From contig CM065296.1 of assembly GCA_032871835.1 (NCBI GenBank), positions 55,209,288-55,273,287 on the forward strand: a DNA stretch of 64,000 bases. Direction: 5' to 3'. This document shows, piece by piece, positions 35,532 to 47,187 of this stretch; the stretch's first letter is position 1; the number at the start of each line of letters is the position of its first letter. The notes under the pieces were generated by a model, which searched no databases, had not been told where the DNA came from, and saw nothing but the letters and a program-made list of their open reading frames with translations. The translations under genes and the position numbers were made by a program. This stretch comes from Dipteronia dyeriana (lineage: Eukaryota; Streptophyta; Magnoliopsida; Sapindales; Sapindaceae).

Positions 35532-36492
35532 TGTAGGGAATAATCAATTCAAAACGCGGCGGAAGCATAAAATTAGGGGTTTAGTATATTTTAAATTTTT
35601 TTCCTTTAAAAGAAAGAACCTTAACTCTAGAATAATAAACATATGTTAAAAGTATCGTATTTTTTTCTCATGACGATTGAACTACGTCGAATTGAATCCG
35701 TAAGATCTTTCAATCCAAACACGAACGTGAATCACCTAGGATTGTGGGCTCCTTTTCTTTAAATTGTATACCTGAGGATGGAAACAAATAAAATCTCTTT
35801 CTTTTGTTAGTCATAATAATCCTCTAAGAAGAAAAACAAAGGACGTTAGATCACTTATAAATTATCAATTAATTAGATTGAAACTCGCATAAACCTTGAT
35901 TCGATGTTGCACACAAAACCTTTTGATGTAAAGGCTACTAGTGCACTTTTGAAAACAAAACGTTATTTCTTCCTTTTCCTTTTTGCCAATTTTTCACACA
36001 CCAAATCTATGAGTTGGCCGTAATTTGTCTAGAGCAAAAACTAAATTTTTTTCTCTCTCAAAATTCTCTTTCTAAGTTGAAATCTTTCTCTAAGAAAAAA
36101 TTAGGCTATGGCTGAATTCTACAATATTATATATATATATATATATATTGCCCGAATTCTACATGCTTTAATTTAGGAGACCAAATCCTCTCATAAAGAG
36201 GATTTACTTGGTGGGCAGGAATTCTCTCCTTATGAGGATTTACTTGGTGACCAAGAATCCTTTTCAAAGAAGAATTCTTTAATACACCTAGACTACTAAT
36301 CCAACTCAATAGAGTATTTATTCAATAACCAATTATTGGAAATAAATTAAATTGTGACTATATCAAAACTATCTAAGTTGACCAATTGTCAATTTAGAGT
36401 TTTAATAGAAATCAAATGATTTCTAATTTGACTAGATAAATTAATTTCTTTTATCTATCTACTTATCAAATATAGTATTTGATGCTTATCAT
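35532..36492 (-). repeat. Rep-A copy 3, left part with intact terminus, split by LINE
   Basis: It begins TGTAGGGAATAATC with GCGGCGGAAGC nearby, the only intact left terminus of Rep-A in the window. It matches copy 2 from about 35655. It stops at CTTATCAT (36492) where the LINE poly-A tail begins. The sequence resumes right of the LINE at 47204 with TATCATATTACC. A (TA)n run lies at 36125-36148. Confidence 0.7.
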
Positions 36493-36720
36493 TTTTTTTT
36501 GTTTTTTGTTTTGTTTTTTTTTTTTTGTTTTTTGTTTTGTTTTTTGTTTTTTTTTTTTGTTTTGGGTAATAAATAGTATCATAGAAAGAAGAAAGAAATG
36601 TACAATTACAAGGGGCATACCCTAGGAAGAAAGGGACACAAAGCCCAGAAACAACGTTCAAACAACAAACTCTCTAATAAGAGCTAAAACAAAGGCTTTA
36701 CAAAGAGCACTGAGCACAAC

Positions 36721-37719
36721 TGATGAGGACCAGCCAGTTGATCACAATTCAGCTAAGGTTGGAAAAGATCCAGATCCTTTAACCATTCATGGAGGACCAA
36801 TGACAAGAGCTAAATTTAAAAGGATGAAAGAAGCCTTAACTTGTTTAATGGAAAGCATTTGGAAGGAGCAAGCTAGTCAAGATTTGGTCAAGGTTCTAAG
36901 GATGCAAAAAGAGTATAAAATGGTTAACATGTTTCAAACAAGTCCAAATCCCGAAGACAAGAGTCTAGCCTTGTTAGAATGAAGTATTCTAGCCTATCTT
37001 GAAGAATAAAAGGCCATTCAGTCATGTTGGGTTTTGTGGGCCTATTTTATAATTAGTTTGGGTTTAATAATGTTGGGTTTTGTGGGCTTATTTTCTGATT
37101 AGTTTGGGTTTTAATTGTGTTCGGTTTTGTGGGCTTATTTTATAAATAGTTTGGGTTTTATTTTGTTAAGTGTGAGTTCATGTGTTCTTTGATTAGGAAT
37201 AAGAAGTTACAAAGGCTGAATACTTTATGGCCATTATTCATGGTCTAAATGTCATTTAGTGGGAGGTTACACATTTAATGGGCAGTTATATTTGTGTTGT
37301 ATTGTCCTTGGCCTTTGTTCTATATAAACAAGGCTGCTTTTTTTCTATGTAAGGGCAGAGATTTGAGTGATATAAACTTATTGGAGCACTTTGTGAGTGT
37401 TTTTTTTTTAAGTTCTTGCATGAACTTTGGAACTTATCAAGCTTATTCAGCTTGTGGCGTTCAACAACCTCAAAATCTTTGTTTTGTCTTTAAACTTATC
37501 AAACTTCATAGTTTGTGGCGTTTTGGGGAAATCAAAGTGCTGTTCTAATTAGCTTTTATCATCATTCCATTGATAAAGTGATTAGAATAGATTCTCTTAC
37601 TTCAATCTTGAACGATCGGGTTTGTTTCAATTAGTTGGAGGGTGTTAAATTGCATTCCATATGTATCATAGCGCTTTAGCTATTGGGGAGTATGGTTGCT
37701 AAATTAATGATTTCCATCA
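36721..37719 (+). repeat. 5' LTR of gypsy element, with in-LTR reading frame
   Basis: It starts TGATGAGGACCAGCC and ends GATTTCCATCA. The first 260 bases are open and encode GGPMTRAKFKRMKEAL, in frame with the pol end in the 3' copy. A TATA box lies at 37321. Confidence 0.92.
37321..37328 (+). promoter_or_regulatory. TATA box of gypsy 5' LTR
   Basis: TATATAAA lies in the second half of the LTR, with the same sequence at 42871-42878 in the 3' LTR. This is the expected position for the RNA polymerase II promoter that makes the genomic RNA. Confidence 0.65.
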
Positions 37720-37722
37720 TTT

Positions 37723-37734
37723 TGGTATCAGAGC
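37723..37734 (+). other. Primer-binding site (initiator tRNA-Met type)
   Basis: TGGTATCAGAGC lies three bases after the LTR end. Confidence 0.88.
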
Positions 37735-38281
37735 TTGGCTCAAGTTTGAGGTTTGCATATCCAATTATTTGTTGTTCTTTTAGTTTTTTTATCACTTTCT
37801 TTTCTTCTTCATCTTATAGCACCGTATCTATAATTCATCTTAATTGTTGTACTTCTTGAGGTTATTATCATTCTTCTTTGTTTTTCGCAAAAAAAAAGGA
37901 AAAAAAAAACAACAAAAAAAAGTATTGCTGATTTAAAGAATTTTGTAAAATTCCAAAAATCTTTCTTTGTTCATATCATTCTTGTTTCGGTTTGGAAAAT
38001 ATTTAAATATTGTCTTCTTAACCAAAACAAACAAAATTCTTGTTGGGAGAGAAATTGATATTTCAGTTCTAATCTTTGTTTACTTTAAGTGGCCTACCTT
38101 TTGTTTGTTTTTTTTACACCTACCCAATTTCACTCCATTGAATTTCCCATAATCTGAATTGTTTTTTTAAAAGGACCTTAGTTAATCTAAGAACCCAAAG
38201 AACAAAACAAGAGAGGTAAAAGGCAAGAGTGGTGAGATTAGCATCGAGAAAAGCCAAATAATTGTGTGAAACACGAGTGGT
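37735..38281 (+). other. Gypsy leader with missing gag start
   Basis: Homopolymer-rich non-coding text (A-run at 37890-37920). The N-terminal half of gag expected before 38282 is absent. Confidence 0.5.
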
Positions 38282-38950
38282 GTGAATCAATTCTTTGAGA
38301 GAAACAATAGGGATTTCAATCAACGGTTACAAACTTTGACACAAGGTTCCATGAGTGTAGAAGAATATCACAAGGAAATGGAGATAGCCATGATAAGGGC
38401 TAATGTGGAGGAGGACCGTGAGGCTACCATGGCTCGGTTTTTGAGTGGGCTAAACAAGAACATTACTGATCTTGTGGAGTTGCAACATTATATGGAGACT
38501 GAGGACATGGTGGGTGTGGCCATGAAGATTGAAAGGCAACTCAAAAGAAAAGGCATCAGGTATGATTCAAAACCTTATTCAGGTTCTTCTTCTTCTTGGA
38601 AACCAAATTGGAGTAAAAAGGATGATAAACCCATTGTTAAGCCTAAAATTGATGAAACCAAAAGCAAAAGTGAATAGGCAGCAAGGGTAGAGGTGAGAAT
38701 CAACCTAGTCAAACTAGAGGCACTAAGTGTTTTAAGTGCCTTGGACATGGTCATGTGGCACGTGAATGTCCTAATAAAAGGGCAATGATCATGAGTGATG
38801 GGACAGTTGAATCAGAAAGTGAGAGAGAGGATGAAGATGACATGCCACATTTAGAAGATGCTAGTGATGTAGAGTATGCCAGTGGAGAAAATTTGGTTGT
38901 ACAACGCACACTTAGTTTGCAAATTAAAAATAATGAACATGGTGAGTAAC
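38282..38950 (+). pseudogene. Gypsy gag, N-terminally truncated
   Basis: The frame from 38282 has GSMSVEEYHKEMEIAMIRAN and REATMARFLSGLNKNITDLV, then SSSSWKPNWSKKDDKP, to a stop after SKSE at 38677. A frameshift then leads to the zinc knuckle CFKCLGHGHVARECPNKRA (38728-38784, CX2CX4HX4C) and an acidic tail ending at 38949. Gag would package the element RNA. The first half of the protein is missing, so the particle-forming function is lost. Confidence 0.82.
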
Positions 38951-38976
38951 ATGAATTTTTTTTTCATACTCATTGT

Positions 38977-39443
38977 TTGATTGCTAGCAAGCTGTGTAAT
39001 GTGATTGTTGATAGTGGAAGTTGTGCAAATGAGGCAAGTACCTTGATTGTAGAGAAACTGAAATTACCTACTATTAAACATCCAAAACCATACAAGTTAC
39101 AATGGTTGAATGATAGTGGTGTTGTGAAGGTAAATCAGCAAGTGTTAATTTCTTTTTCAATTGGTAGATATAAGGATGATGTTTGGTGTGATGTGGTACC
39201 TATGTATGCTGGTCACATGTTATTGGGGAGACCATGGCAATATGATCGAAGGGAATGCATGATGGGTTTAAGAACCGTTATTCTTTGATCATGAAGGGAC
39301 ATAAATACCAACTTGGACATTTGCCTCCAAAGACAATTTTTGAAGACCAGATGCACATAAAACAACAATTTGAAGAGCTTGAATCTGCATTAGCTGAAAC
39401 TTTGGGAAGGGAGCAAGAAAGAGAGAAACAAAAGGTGAGTTGA
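38977..39443 (+). pseudogene. Gypsy protease region
   Basis: The frame from 38977 contains NVIVDSGSCANEAS, with the catalytic DSG, and HMLLGRPWQYDRR. A shift near 39255 continues as FKNRYSLIMKGHKYQLGHLP and then a charged linker rich in Glu and Lys. The minus-strand element has the same blocks with IIDGGSCTNVAS. The protease would cut the polyprotein. Confidence 0.8.
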
Positions 39444-42400
39444 TTGGTAAAAATAAGAGCAATGGGAAAAACAAGGGGAGAGAAAACAAGGAAGGCTTGA
39501 GTGAAAGAAAAATGAGTGTTTATGCAAAAATGTACAATGTGAAGAAAGCATTAACCATGAGGCAGCCCTTACTTGTACTTATGTACAAGGATGTTTTAAT
39601 TTTTTCTAACAAAATTAACAAGAGTTTGCCTAGTGTTATTGTTAATCTTTTACAGAAAAATGAGGATCTCTTTCCCGAAGATGTTCCTATTGGTTTGCCA
39701 CCAATTAGAGGAATTGAACATCAAATTGATTTCATTCCGGGTGCAAACATACCAAATAGGCCAGCATAAAGATGCAACCCCGAAGAGAACAAGGAAATCC
39801 AAAAGCAAGTAAGTGAGCTTATGGAAAAGGGATATGTACGTGAAATCATGAGTCCATGTGCGGTTCCTGTTTTGTTGGTACCTAAAAAGGATGGTTCTTG
39901 GAGAATGTGTGTTGATTGTCGAGCCATCAACAAAATCACGGTAAAGTATAGACATCCTATCCCTAGGTTAGATGATTTGTTGTATGAATTGCATGGTTCT
40001 TGTGTGTTTTCAAAGATTGATTTGAAATCTGGATATCATCAAATAAGAATGCATGAGGGTGATGAATTGAAAACCGCTTTCAAAACTAAACATGGTCTAT
40101 ATGAATGGTTAGTAATGCCTTTTGGCCTAACTAACGTACCAGTACTTTTATGAGATTGATGAACCATGTTTTGCGTGCTTACATTGGAAAGTTTGTAGTA
40201 GTTTATTTTGATGATATACTTGTGTATAGCAAAAATTTAGATGAGCATATAACACATTTAAAGACTGTTTTTGATGTGCTTAGAAAAGAAAAGTTATATG
40301 CTAATCTAAAGAAATGCATTTTTTGCACTAATGAACTTACTTTTCTTGGTTATGTTGTTATTGATAAAGGAATACATGTTGATCAAGAAAAAGTGAAATT
40401 ATTTAGGGAGTGGCCAAAACCCACTTGTGTTAGTAATGTAAGGAGTTTTCATGGTCTTGCTAGCTTTTATAGGAGATTCATTAAGGATTTTCTACCATTG
40501 CTGCACCATTAATTGAATGCATCAAAAAGAATGTGGGATTTAGGTGGGGTAAAGAACAAGATGATGCTTTTAACTTGCTTAAACACAAACTTAGTTCAGC
40601 ACCTATGCTTGCTTTGCCTAACTTTGCTAAAACTTTTGAGATTGAGTGTGATGCAAGTGGAATAGGTATTGGAGGAGTCTTAATGCAAGAGGGAAAACCC
40701 ATTGCATTCTTTAGTGAGAAGCTAAGTGGAGCAAGTCTTAACTACCCGACGTATGATAAGGAGTTTTATGCCTTGGTGAGAGTGTTAGAGACATGGCAGC
40801 ACTATCTTTGGTACAAGGAATTCATTATACACACCGACCATGTGTCCTTGAAATATCTCAAAGGACAAGGAAAGCTAAGCCGTAGGCATGCAAAATGGGT
40901 GGAGTTTATTGAATCATTTCCATACATCATCAAGTACAAATAAGGTAAGGAGAATGTGGTTGCCGATGCTCTTTCTAAAAGGTATGCTCTAATTTCTAAA
41001 CTTAATGCAAAATTATTGGGTTTTGAGTACAATAAAGACTTACACAATTCTGACTTTGATTTTGCTAATGTTTATGGGGCATGTGAGCAAGGGGGTTTTG
41101 ACAAGTTCTTTAGGCATGATAGTTTTCTTTTCAAAGAAAACAAGCTGTGTGTTCCTAGATGTTCAATGAAAGAATTGCTTGTAAGAGAGGCACATAGTGG
41201 CTGGTTAATGGGGCATTTTGGAGTTAAAAAAACTTTGGGCGTGTTAAGTGATCATTTCTTTTGGCCACACATAAAAAGAGACACTGAGAGAATATGTGAG
41301 AGATGCATTACTTGCAAATGAGCTAAATCTAAAGTAATGCCTCATGGGCTGTATACTCCTCTTCCTATACCTAGTGAGCCTTGGGTTGATATATCAATGG
41401 AATTTGTCTTGGGAATACCTAGGTCAAAAGGGGGGAGAGATTCTATTTTTGTTGTTGTTGACAGGTTCAGCAAGATTGCGCATTTCATTCCTTGCCACAA
41501 AACAGATGATGCAGCATTTGTTGCGGGGCTGTTCCTCAGAGAAATTGTGAGGTTACACGGAATTCCAAGGATAATTGTGAGTGATAGAGATGCGAAGTTC
41601 CTTAGCCACTTTTGGAAAACGCTTTGGAGAAAGTTGGGTACAAAGCTGCTGTATTCAACCACTTGTCATCCACAAACAGATGGACAAACAGAGGTGGTAA
41701 ACAGAACTTTATCAATGCTTTTGAAGGCCATAATTCAAAGGAATTTGAATAATTGGGATGAATGTTTGCCACATGTGGAGTTTGCTTATAATCGAAGTGT
41801 GCATGCTACAACAAACATTCACCATTTGAAGTTGTGTACGGGTTCAATCCATTATCTCCTATGGATTTACTATCTTTACCTTTGGAAAGAGCTAATTTGG
41901 ATTGTAAGCAAAAAGCTGATTTTGTCAAAGCCTTGCATGAAAAGGTGCGCACACAAATTGAAAAGAAAACTCTACAATATGAGAAGCAACACAACAAGGG
42001 CCGAAAGCAAGTAGTATTTGAACCTGGTGATTGGGTTTGGGTACACTTGAGGAAGGAAAGATTTCCTAGACAACAAAAGTCTAAACTCATGCCAAGAGGG
42101 GATGGACCATTTCGAGTCGTTTAAAGAATCAATGACAATGCATACAAGCTGGAACTACCAAGTGAGTATTACAATGTTAGTGCAACTTTCAATGTTTCTG
42201 ATTTGTCTTTGTTTGATGTAGGTGATGAAGGTGCTGATTCGAGGATGAATCCTTTCAAGGAAAGGGGGAATGATGAGGACCAGCCAGTTGATCACAATTC
42301 AGCTAAGGTTGGAAAAGATCCAGATCCTTTAACCATTCATGGAGGACCAATGACAAGAGCTAAAGCTAAAAGGATGAAAGAAGCCTTAACTTGTTTAATG

Positions 42401-42531
42401 GAAATCATTTGGAAGGAGCAAGCTAGTCAAGATTTGGTCAAGTTTCTAAGGATGCAAGAAAAGTATAAAATGGTTAACATGTTTCAAACAAGTCCAAATC
42501 CCGAAGACAAGAGTCCAGCCTTGTTAGAATG
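39440..42531 (+). pseudogene. Gypsy pol (RT, RNase H, integrase) running into the 3' LTR, multiply broken
   Basis: [22 protein letters not shown] and YFDDILVYSK (near 40202). RNase [15 protein letters not shown] with catalytic Asp. Integrase: zinc part CERCITCK (41299-41322), core [19 protein letters not shown] and [15 protein letters not shown], then GDWVWVHLRKERFP. The C-terminal frame (42203-42531) crosses the LTR start at 42271 and encodes GGPMTRAKAKRMKEAL before stopping. Lesions include a stop at about 39767, frameshifts near 40140, 40490 and 41812, and stops near 40942, 41319 and 42121. No chromodomain is seen. The gene is non-functional, but its layout equals that of the minus-strand copy. 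Confidence 0.88.
42257..42270 (+). other. Polypurine tract of gypsy element
   Basis: AAGGAAAGGGGGAA directly precedes the 3' LTR start TGATGAGG. Confidence 0.75.
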
Positions 42532-43268
42532 AAGTATTCTAGCCTATCTTGAAGAATAAAAGGCCATTCAGCAATGTTGGGTTTTGTGGGCCTATTTTAT
42601 AATTAGTTTGGGTTTAATTATGTTGGGTTTTATGGGCTTATTTTCTGATTAGTTTGGATTTTAATTGTGTTGGGTTTTGTGGACTTATTTTATAAATAGT
42701 TTGGGTTTTATTTTGTTAAGTGTGAGTTCATGTGTTGTTTAATTAGGAATAAGGAGTTACAAAGGTTGAATACTTTATGGCCATTATTCATGGTCTAAAT
42801 GTCACTTAGTGGGAGGTTACACATTTAATGGGCAGTTATATTTGTGTTGTATTGTCCTTGGCCTTTGTTCTATATAAACAAGGCTGCTTTTTTCTATATA
42901 AGGGCAGAGATTTGAGTAATATAAACTTATTGGAGCACTTTGTGAGTGTTTTGTTTTTAAGTTCTTGCATGAACTTTGGAACTTATCAAGCTTATTCAGC
43001 CTGTGGCGTTCAACAACCTCAAAATCTTTGTTTTGTCTTTAAACTTATCAAACTTCATAGTTTGTGGCGTTTTGGGGAAATCAAAGTGTTGTTCTAATTT
43101 GCTTTTATCATCATTCCATTGATAAAGTGATTAGAATAGTTTCTCTTACTTCAATCTTGAACGATCGGGTTTGTTTCAATTAGTTGGAGGGTGTTAAATT
43201 GCATTCCATATGTATCATAGCGCTTTAGCTATTGGGGTGTATGGTTGCTAAGTTAATGATTTCCATCA
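42271..43268 (+). repeat. 3' LTR of gypsy element
   Basis: 998 bases, closely matching 36721-37719 end to end, with TATATAAA at 42871 and the end GATTTCCATCA. It is followed by the target duplication ACAAC and by LINE 3' UTR text. Confidence 0.93.
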
Positions 43269-43518
43269 ACAACACAAGCCCACACCACCTATTGATAACT
43301 ATAGATGAGAGGCTAATGAGAGGCTAATTCTTCAACTTGAGAGAAGATAGCCGACAATGAATAGTATCTATAATGATCTGGGCAACCTCTCCACTAGACT
43401 TTCGAGAGCTTTTTAAAATACGATAATTTCGCTCTCTCTAAATAAAATAAACGGCAGCCGCAAGACAAAGTTTTTTTGTCACGACGGTGGGGGAGCTCCC
43501 CTTCCAATAAATGGACAC

Positions 43519-44196
43519 CTATTCAATAAGATCATTCCAGCTAAGATGAATCCCAGGACAACCACATTTATTCAAAAGTTGTGTCCATATGGCTTTGCTA
43601 TAAAAAGACTCAAAGAAAAGGTGAGCATGAGTCTCGGCTTGAGAGTTACAAAGGACACACGTAGTAACAACTTGAGGGTCATAGCGTTTAACACGATCCA
43701 AGGTAGAAAGCTTACCTTTAATAGCCAACCAAAGAATGAAACCCATCCTCGGGATATTCTGCGGGAACCACACAATTTTATACCAAGAAACCAAAGGATG
43801 AGGGGTTCTAAGAGACTCCATAGCAGACACAGCTGAATAAATGCCATTTGAAGAAGGAAGCCACAGAATTCTATCATCCAAAGTACAGTTTGGGTTGTAA
43901 GAAGGCATACGACTCTGAATTTCAGCAAGGTCAATGGACATAGCAGCAGGCCATCTCCAATTATCATCAAGAACAATGGCATTAACCTTAGCATTGATAG
44001 AGAGTCCAGAATCATAAATAACACGGGAGCTCCATTTCGATCGAATAGGGCCATCCGGATGCCAATTATCAAACCATAAGGAAGTTTTCAAGCCATTACC
44101 AATGATGTGCTGAATTAAATGACAGGCAAAAGACCTAAGAAGAAGAAGTTTTCTCATATTCCAAGAACAGGTATGAGAAGCTTTCACCTCCCACAA
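43519..44196 (-). pseudogene. LINE ORF2 C-terminal zinc-binding domain
   Basis: The minus-strand frame of 225 residues contains SLWFDNWHPDGPIRSKW, FILWLAIKGKLSTLDRV and TTCVLCNSQAETHAHLFF. These are the hallmarks of the zinc-binding region found after reverse transcriptase in plant LINEs. It is separated from the RT core by stops between 44200 and 44600. It would help RNA/DNA binding in target-primed reverse transcription. Confidence 0.85.
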
Positions 44197-44597
44197 ATTG
44201 GTACCTTTGAGGAGATAGGCTTTGATCTAAGAAGTTCAAATATTACTAGTGCCATAAACCAGAATCCATATATGTCTAATCATAAGTGCTTTGTTCCACA
44301 AAGAGAGGTCCTTGATTCCAAGACCACCCTCTTTCTTTTGAACACAAATATCAGACCAAGCAATCTTAGAGCCTTTGTTGTTCACCTCAACCCCATTCCA
44401 TAAAAAACTTCAAAATTTCTGTTAAATGCACTTCAAGATTCTCTTTGGAAGATAAAGGTGGGAAGCCCAAAAGACTTGAATACAAGTTAAAACTGAGATG
44501 ATAAGTTGAAGATGACCAGTAAAGGAAAGGCACCTATTTAACCAAGAAGAAAGTCTACTCAAAACCTTATCCACAAGAGGAGAGCAATCACGAAGAT

Positions 44598-45742
44598 TCA
44601 ACTTTGAAGAGATGATAGGAATTCCCAAATAACGAATTGGAAGAGAGCCAACCGGCTAACCAAAAAGGTTGATGAGCTGCTGACTAACAGCAACGGGCAG
44701 ACCTGAAATGAAAATGTTGCTCTTAGCATGATTAGCATAAAGTCTCGAAAGCAAAAAGAACTCATCAAGGGCTGACTTGAGCACAAGAGCTGAATGATAT
44801 TAGCACAAAGTCTCGAAAGCAAAAATAAATCATCAAGGGCTGACTTGAGCACAAGAGCTGAATGATATGAACCATGGCAAAGCATAATCAGGTCATCCGT
44901 AAAAAAAAGGTGGGATAGCTTTAATTTATCACACCTCCAATGATATTTGAAGTTAGGAGTGTCCATAATATGGTTGGCCAAAAGCTTAGAAAGGACCTCC
45001 ATAGCAATAACAAAGAGATACGGAGACATAGGGTCCCCTTGCCGTAGGCCCATCTTTCCGGAGAAGAAACCAGCAAGTTCACCATTAATAGAGATAGAGA
45101 ACTTAGGAGTAGTAAGGCAAGCTTTAATCCAATTAATGACTTTCAAAGGAAAGTGAAATGCCGCAAGAGTGTCAAGCAAGAAGCCCCAATCCACTATATC
45201 AAAAGCTTTCATTAAATCCACCTTAAGAGCCAACTTTGGCATACCAGCATCCTTGTGATAATCTCTCATAAGCTCTTGAACAAGAAGGATGTTATCCCCA
45301 ATTCTCCTACCTGCCACAAAAGCTGATTGGGAGGGGCTAATAATGTCCGGAAGATAAGGCTTGATTCTATTGGCTAAGATCTTAGCAATGATCTTGTATA
45401 GAATGTTGCAACAAGTGATTGGTCTAAAGTCCGTCATCTTAGAGGGATTATGGACCTTGGGGAACAATCAAGAATCGTCGTATTGAGCTCTTTAAGAAGA
45501 AGACAAGAATGAAAGAACTCTTGAATAGCATTAATAACATCATCACCAACTATGTGCCACGTCTTCTTGAAGAAATGAGCATTAAAACCATCGGGACCAG
45601 GAGCCTTATTAGGGTGAAGAGAGAAGCAAGCCTCAGGAATCTCATCATTTGTAACTTCTCTACTCATGTAATCAGCTTGATCATTGGAGATGTGTTTATC
45701 AATAACATTCCTCAAAGAACGAGAGCCATGTCTAGAAGGCAT
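44598..45742 (-). pseudogene. LINE ORF2 reverse transcriptase domain
   Basis: The minus-strand frames 45742-45434 and 45467-44598 overlap at a frameshift. Blocks in order: LHPNKAPGPDGFNAHFFKK, FRPITCCNILYKIIAKILAN, SAFVAGRRIGDNILL, ALKVDLMKAFDIVDW, GLRQGDPMSPYLFVIAMEVL and the catalytic region LSHLFFTDDLIM, where FTDD replaces the more common FADD. A 68-base tandem duplication at 44734-44869 scrambles the C-terminal part. The enzyme would copy LINE RNA at the target site. Confidence 0.88.
44734..44869 (-). repeat. 68-base tandem duplication inside LINE RT
   Basis: AGCATAAAGTCTCGAAAGC at 44734 and AGCACAAAGTCTCGAAAGC at 44802 begin two adjacent units that both run to CAAGAGCTGAATGATAT. Since 68 is not a multiple of three, the duplication shifts the frame. 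Confidence 0.85.
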
Positions 45743-46904
45743 TAAGCAACCAAGGATATTTTGAAAGTGACGAATAGCTTCTGATTGACACAGGTATCTC
45801 CTTCAATTAAGGAACTATCTTCACCAGAAATTGAGAGGATCTTACTTCTATTGCGTCTCTCCTTGATGGCTTTGAAAAAATAAGAGGAATTACGGCCACC
45901 AGCCTTGAGCCATTGAACTCTAGATTTTAGTCTCAAGAAATCCTCCTCCGTCTGAAGAGCTAGTGTATAAGAACTCATAAGCTCCTTCTCTTGAATTATT
46001 AAGGTTGCATCAAGAGGCTGAAGATCAAGATTTCTCTGACATTCAACAAGAGCAGCCTTGGCCTCAATTGATTTAACAGTCACATCCCCCACCGTATTCT
46101 TGTTAAGGGATTTTAAAGCCTTCTTTAAATTCCGGAGCTTAGAGAAAAGTTGAAATTGCATGTTTCCATGAAAATTCTCCTGCCAACAACTCTCAACCAA
46201 AGGAAGAAAGTCTTCTCTTTCCGTTAAAAAATTGAAAATTTTAAAAGGGTAATTCTTCTTATTGCCTTGCCACCCAAGTTTAACCAAAGAGGGGCTGTGA
46301 TCTGAGATGTTAGGAGGAAGAAAAAAGGCTTCAGAGTGCTCAAACTTGGCCATCCATTCCTTGTTACCTAGAACTCTATCCAACTTCTTAGAGATGCAGC
46401 CATTGCTTCTTTTATTACACCAAGTATGGAGGAAACCTGAGAAACGAAGGTCATCTAACTCCGCAGACTGAAGACAATTATCAAACTCCTCCATAGCTAC
46501 TGAAAATTTGGAAGAACCCCCAACCGATTCTTGCACCCTCCTAGATACATTGAAGTCCCCAACAACAATCCAAGGAGTACCACCATGCTAGAAAACACAC
46601 ATGTTATCCCAAAGAGCTCTTCTAGCCCTTTCATCATTAGAACCATAACAAAGGAAATATTAAATTGATCATTACAATCCAAAATACAATCTAGACAATG
46701 AATGATCTGATCTGTTTCACTAATTTTGCTGATCTTGAGAATCCTAGGATCCCATCCAACCCAAATTCTACCAAGATCATGATTGCTGTAATTGTCTAAA
46801 ATATCCCAATTTTTAAAAACTAAATTGACAACAAGAGGTGTATTGGTCTTTCTCACTCTTTTTTCAACTAAACAAACAAGACTTAGCTTGTGATCCAACA
46901 ACAT
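45742..46904 (-). pseudogene. LINE ORF2 endonuclease domain
   Basis: The minus-strand frames 46904-46497 and 46536-45742 hold an apurinic-type endonuclease. They include MLLDHKLSLVCLVEKRVRK, IWVGWDPRILKIS, HTWCNKRSNGCISKKLDRVL and FFLPPNISDHSPSLVKL. The ISDHSP block is the conserved C-terminal catalytic motif. A frameshift and a stop occur around 46530-46640. It would nick target DNA to prime reverse transcription. Confidence 0.85.
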
Positions 46905-46965
46905 CTTCTTAACTTCTAATTGCTTAGGGGCAGCATTAAGCCCCCTAATATTTCAGCAAGCAAAA

Positions 46966-47187
46966 TTAATCATTGAGAGATAGAGAAGACTTCACCTTAG
47001 CCTGAGAGCTACTTTCCATGCCTTTCTTAGCAGCCTTTGACAGCCGTTTCTTCTTCTTCTTCTTACTAGAAGTTTCAGAGGGGCTGGAGAGCCCAATAAT
47101 AGGGATCCTATCAATATTCTTGATCTTTGTAAGCCAAAGGGAGTGATCCGGAGAGGCTGTGGTAGGAGAGTCATCTTCACCACACAA
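46966..47187 (-). pseudogene. C-terminal tail of LINE ORF1
   Basis: The minus-strand frame of 73 residues is rich in Lys and Ser, with a SKKKKKKRLSKAAKKG stretch. It ends just before the ORF2 frame opens. The rest of ORF1 (RNA-binding protein) is missing because the LINE is 5'-truncated at 47203. Confidence 0.55.

Larger units (their letters stand above)
36721..43268 (+). mobile_element. Complete Ty3/gypsy retrotransposon with target duplication ACAAC
   Basis: Two LTRs (36721-37719 and 42271-43268) bound a primer-binding site, shortened gag, protease, RT, RNase H, integrase and polypurine tract. ACAAC immediately precedes 36721 and follows 43268, a perfect five-base target duplication. By eye the LTRs differ at a few dozen positions at most over 1 kb, so the insertion is fairly recent. 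Pol carries several stops and frameshifts and cannot be autonomous. Confidence 0.93.

Noticed and set aside
36455..36661. Lys/Asn-rich 68-residue frame
   Set aside because: Arises from the interrupted poly-A tail of the LINE.
43572..44072. 166-residue minus-strand frame
   Set aside because: Alternative frame of the LINE zinc-binding domain; the 225-residue frame carries the conserved residues.
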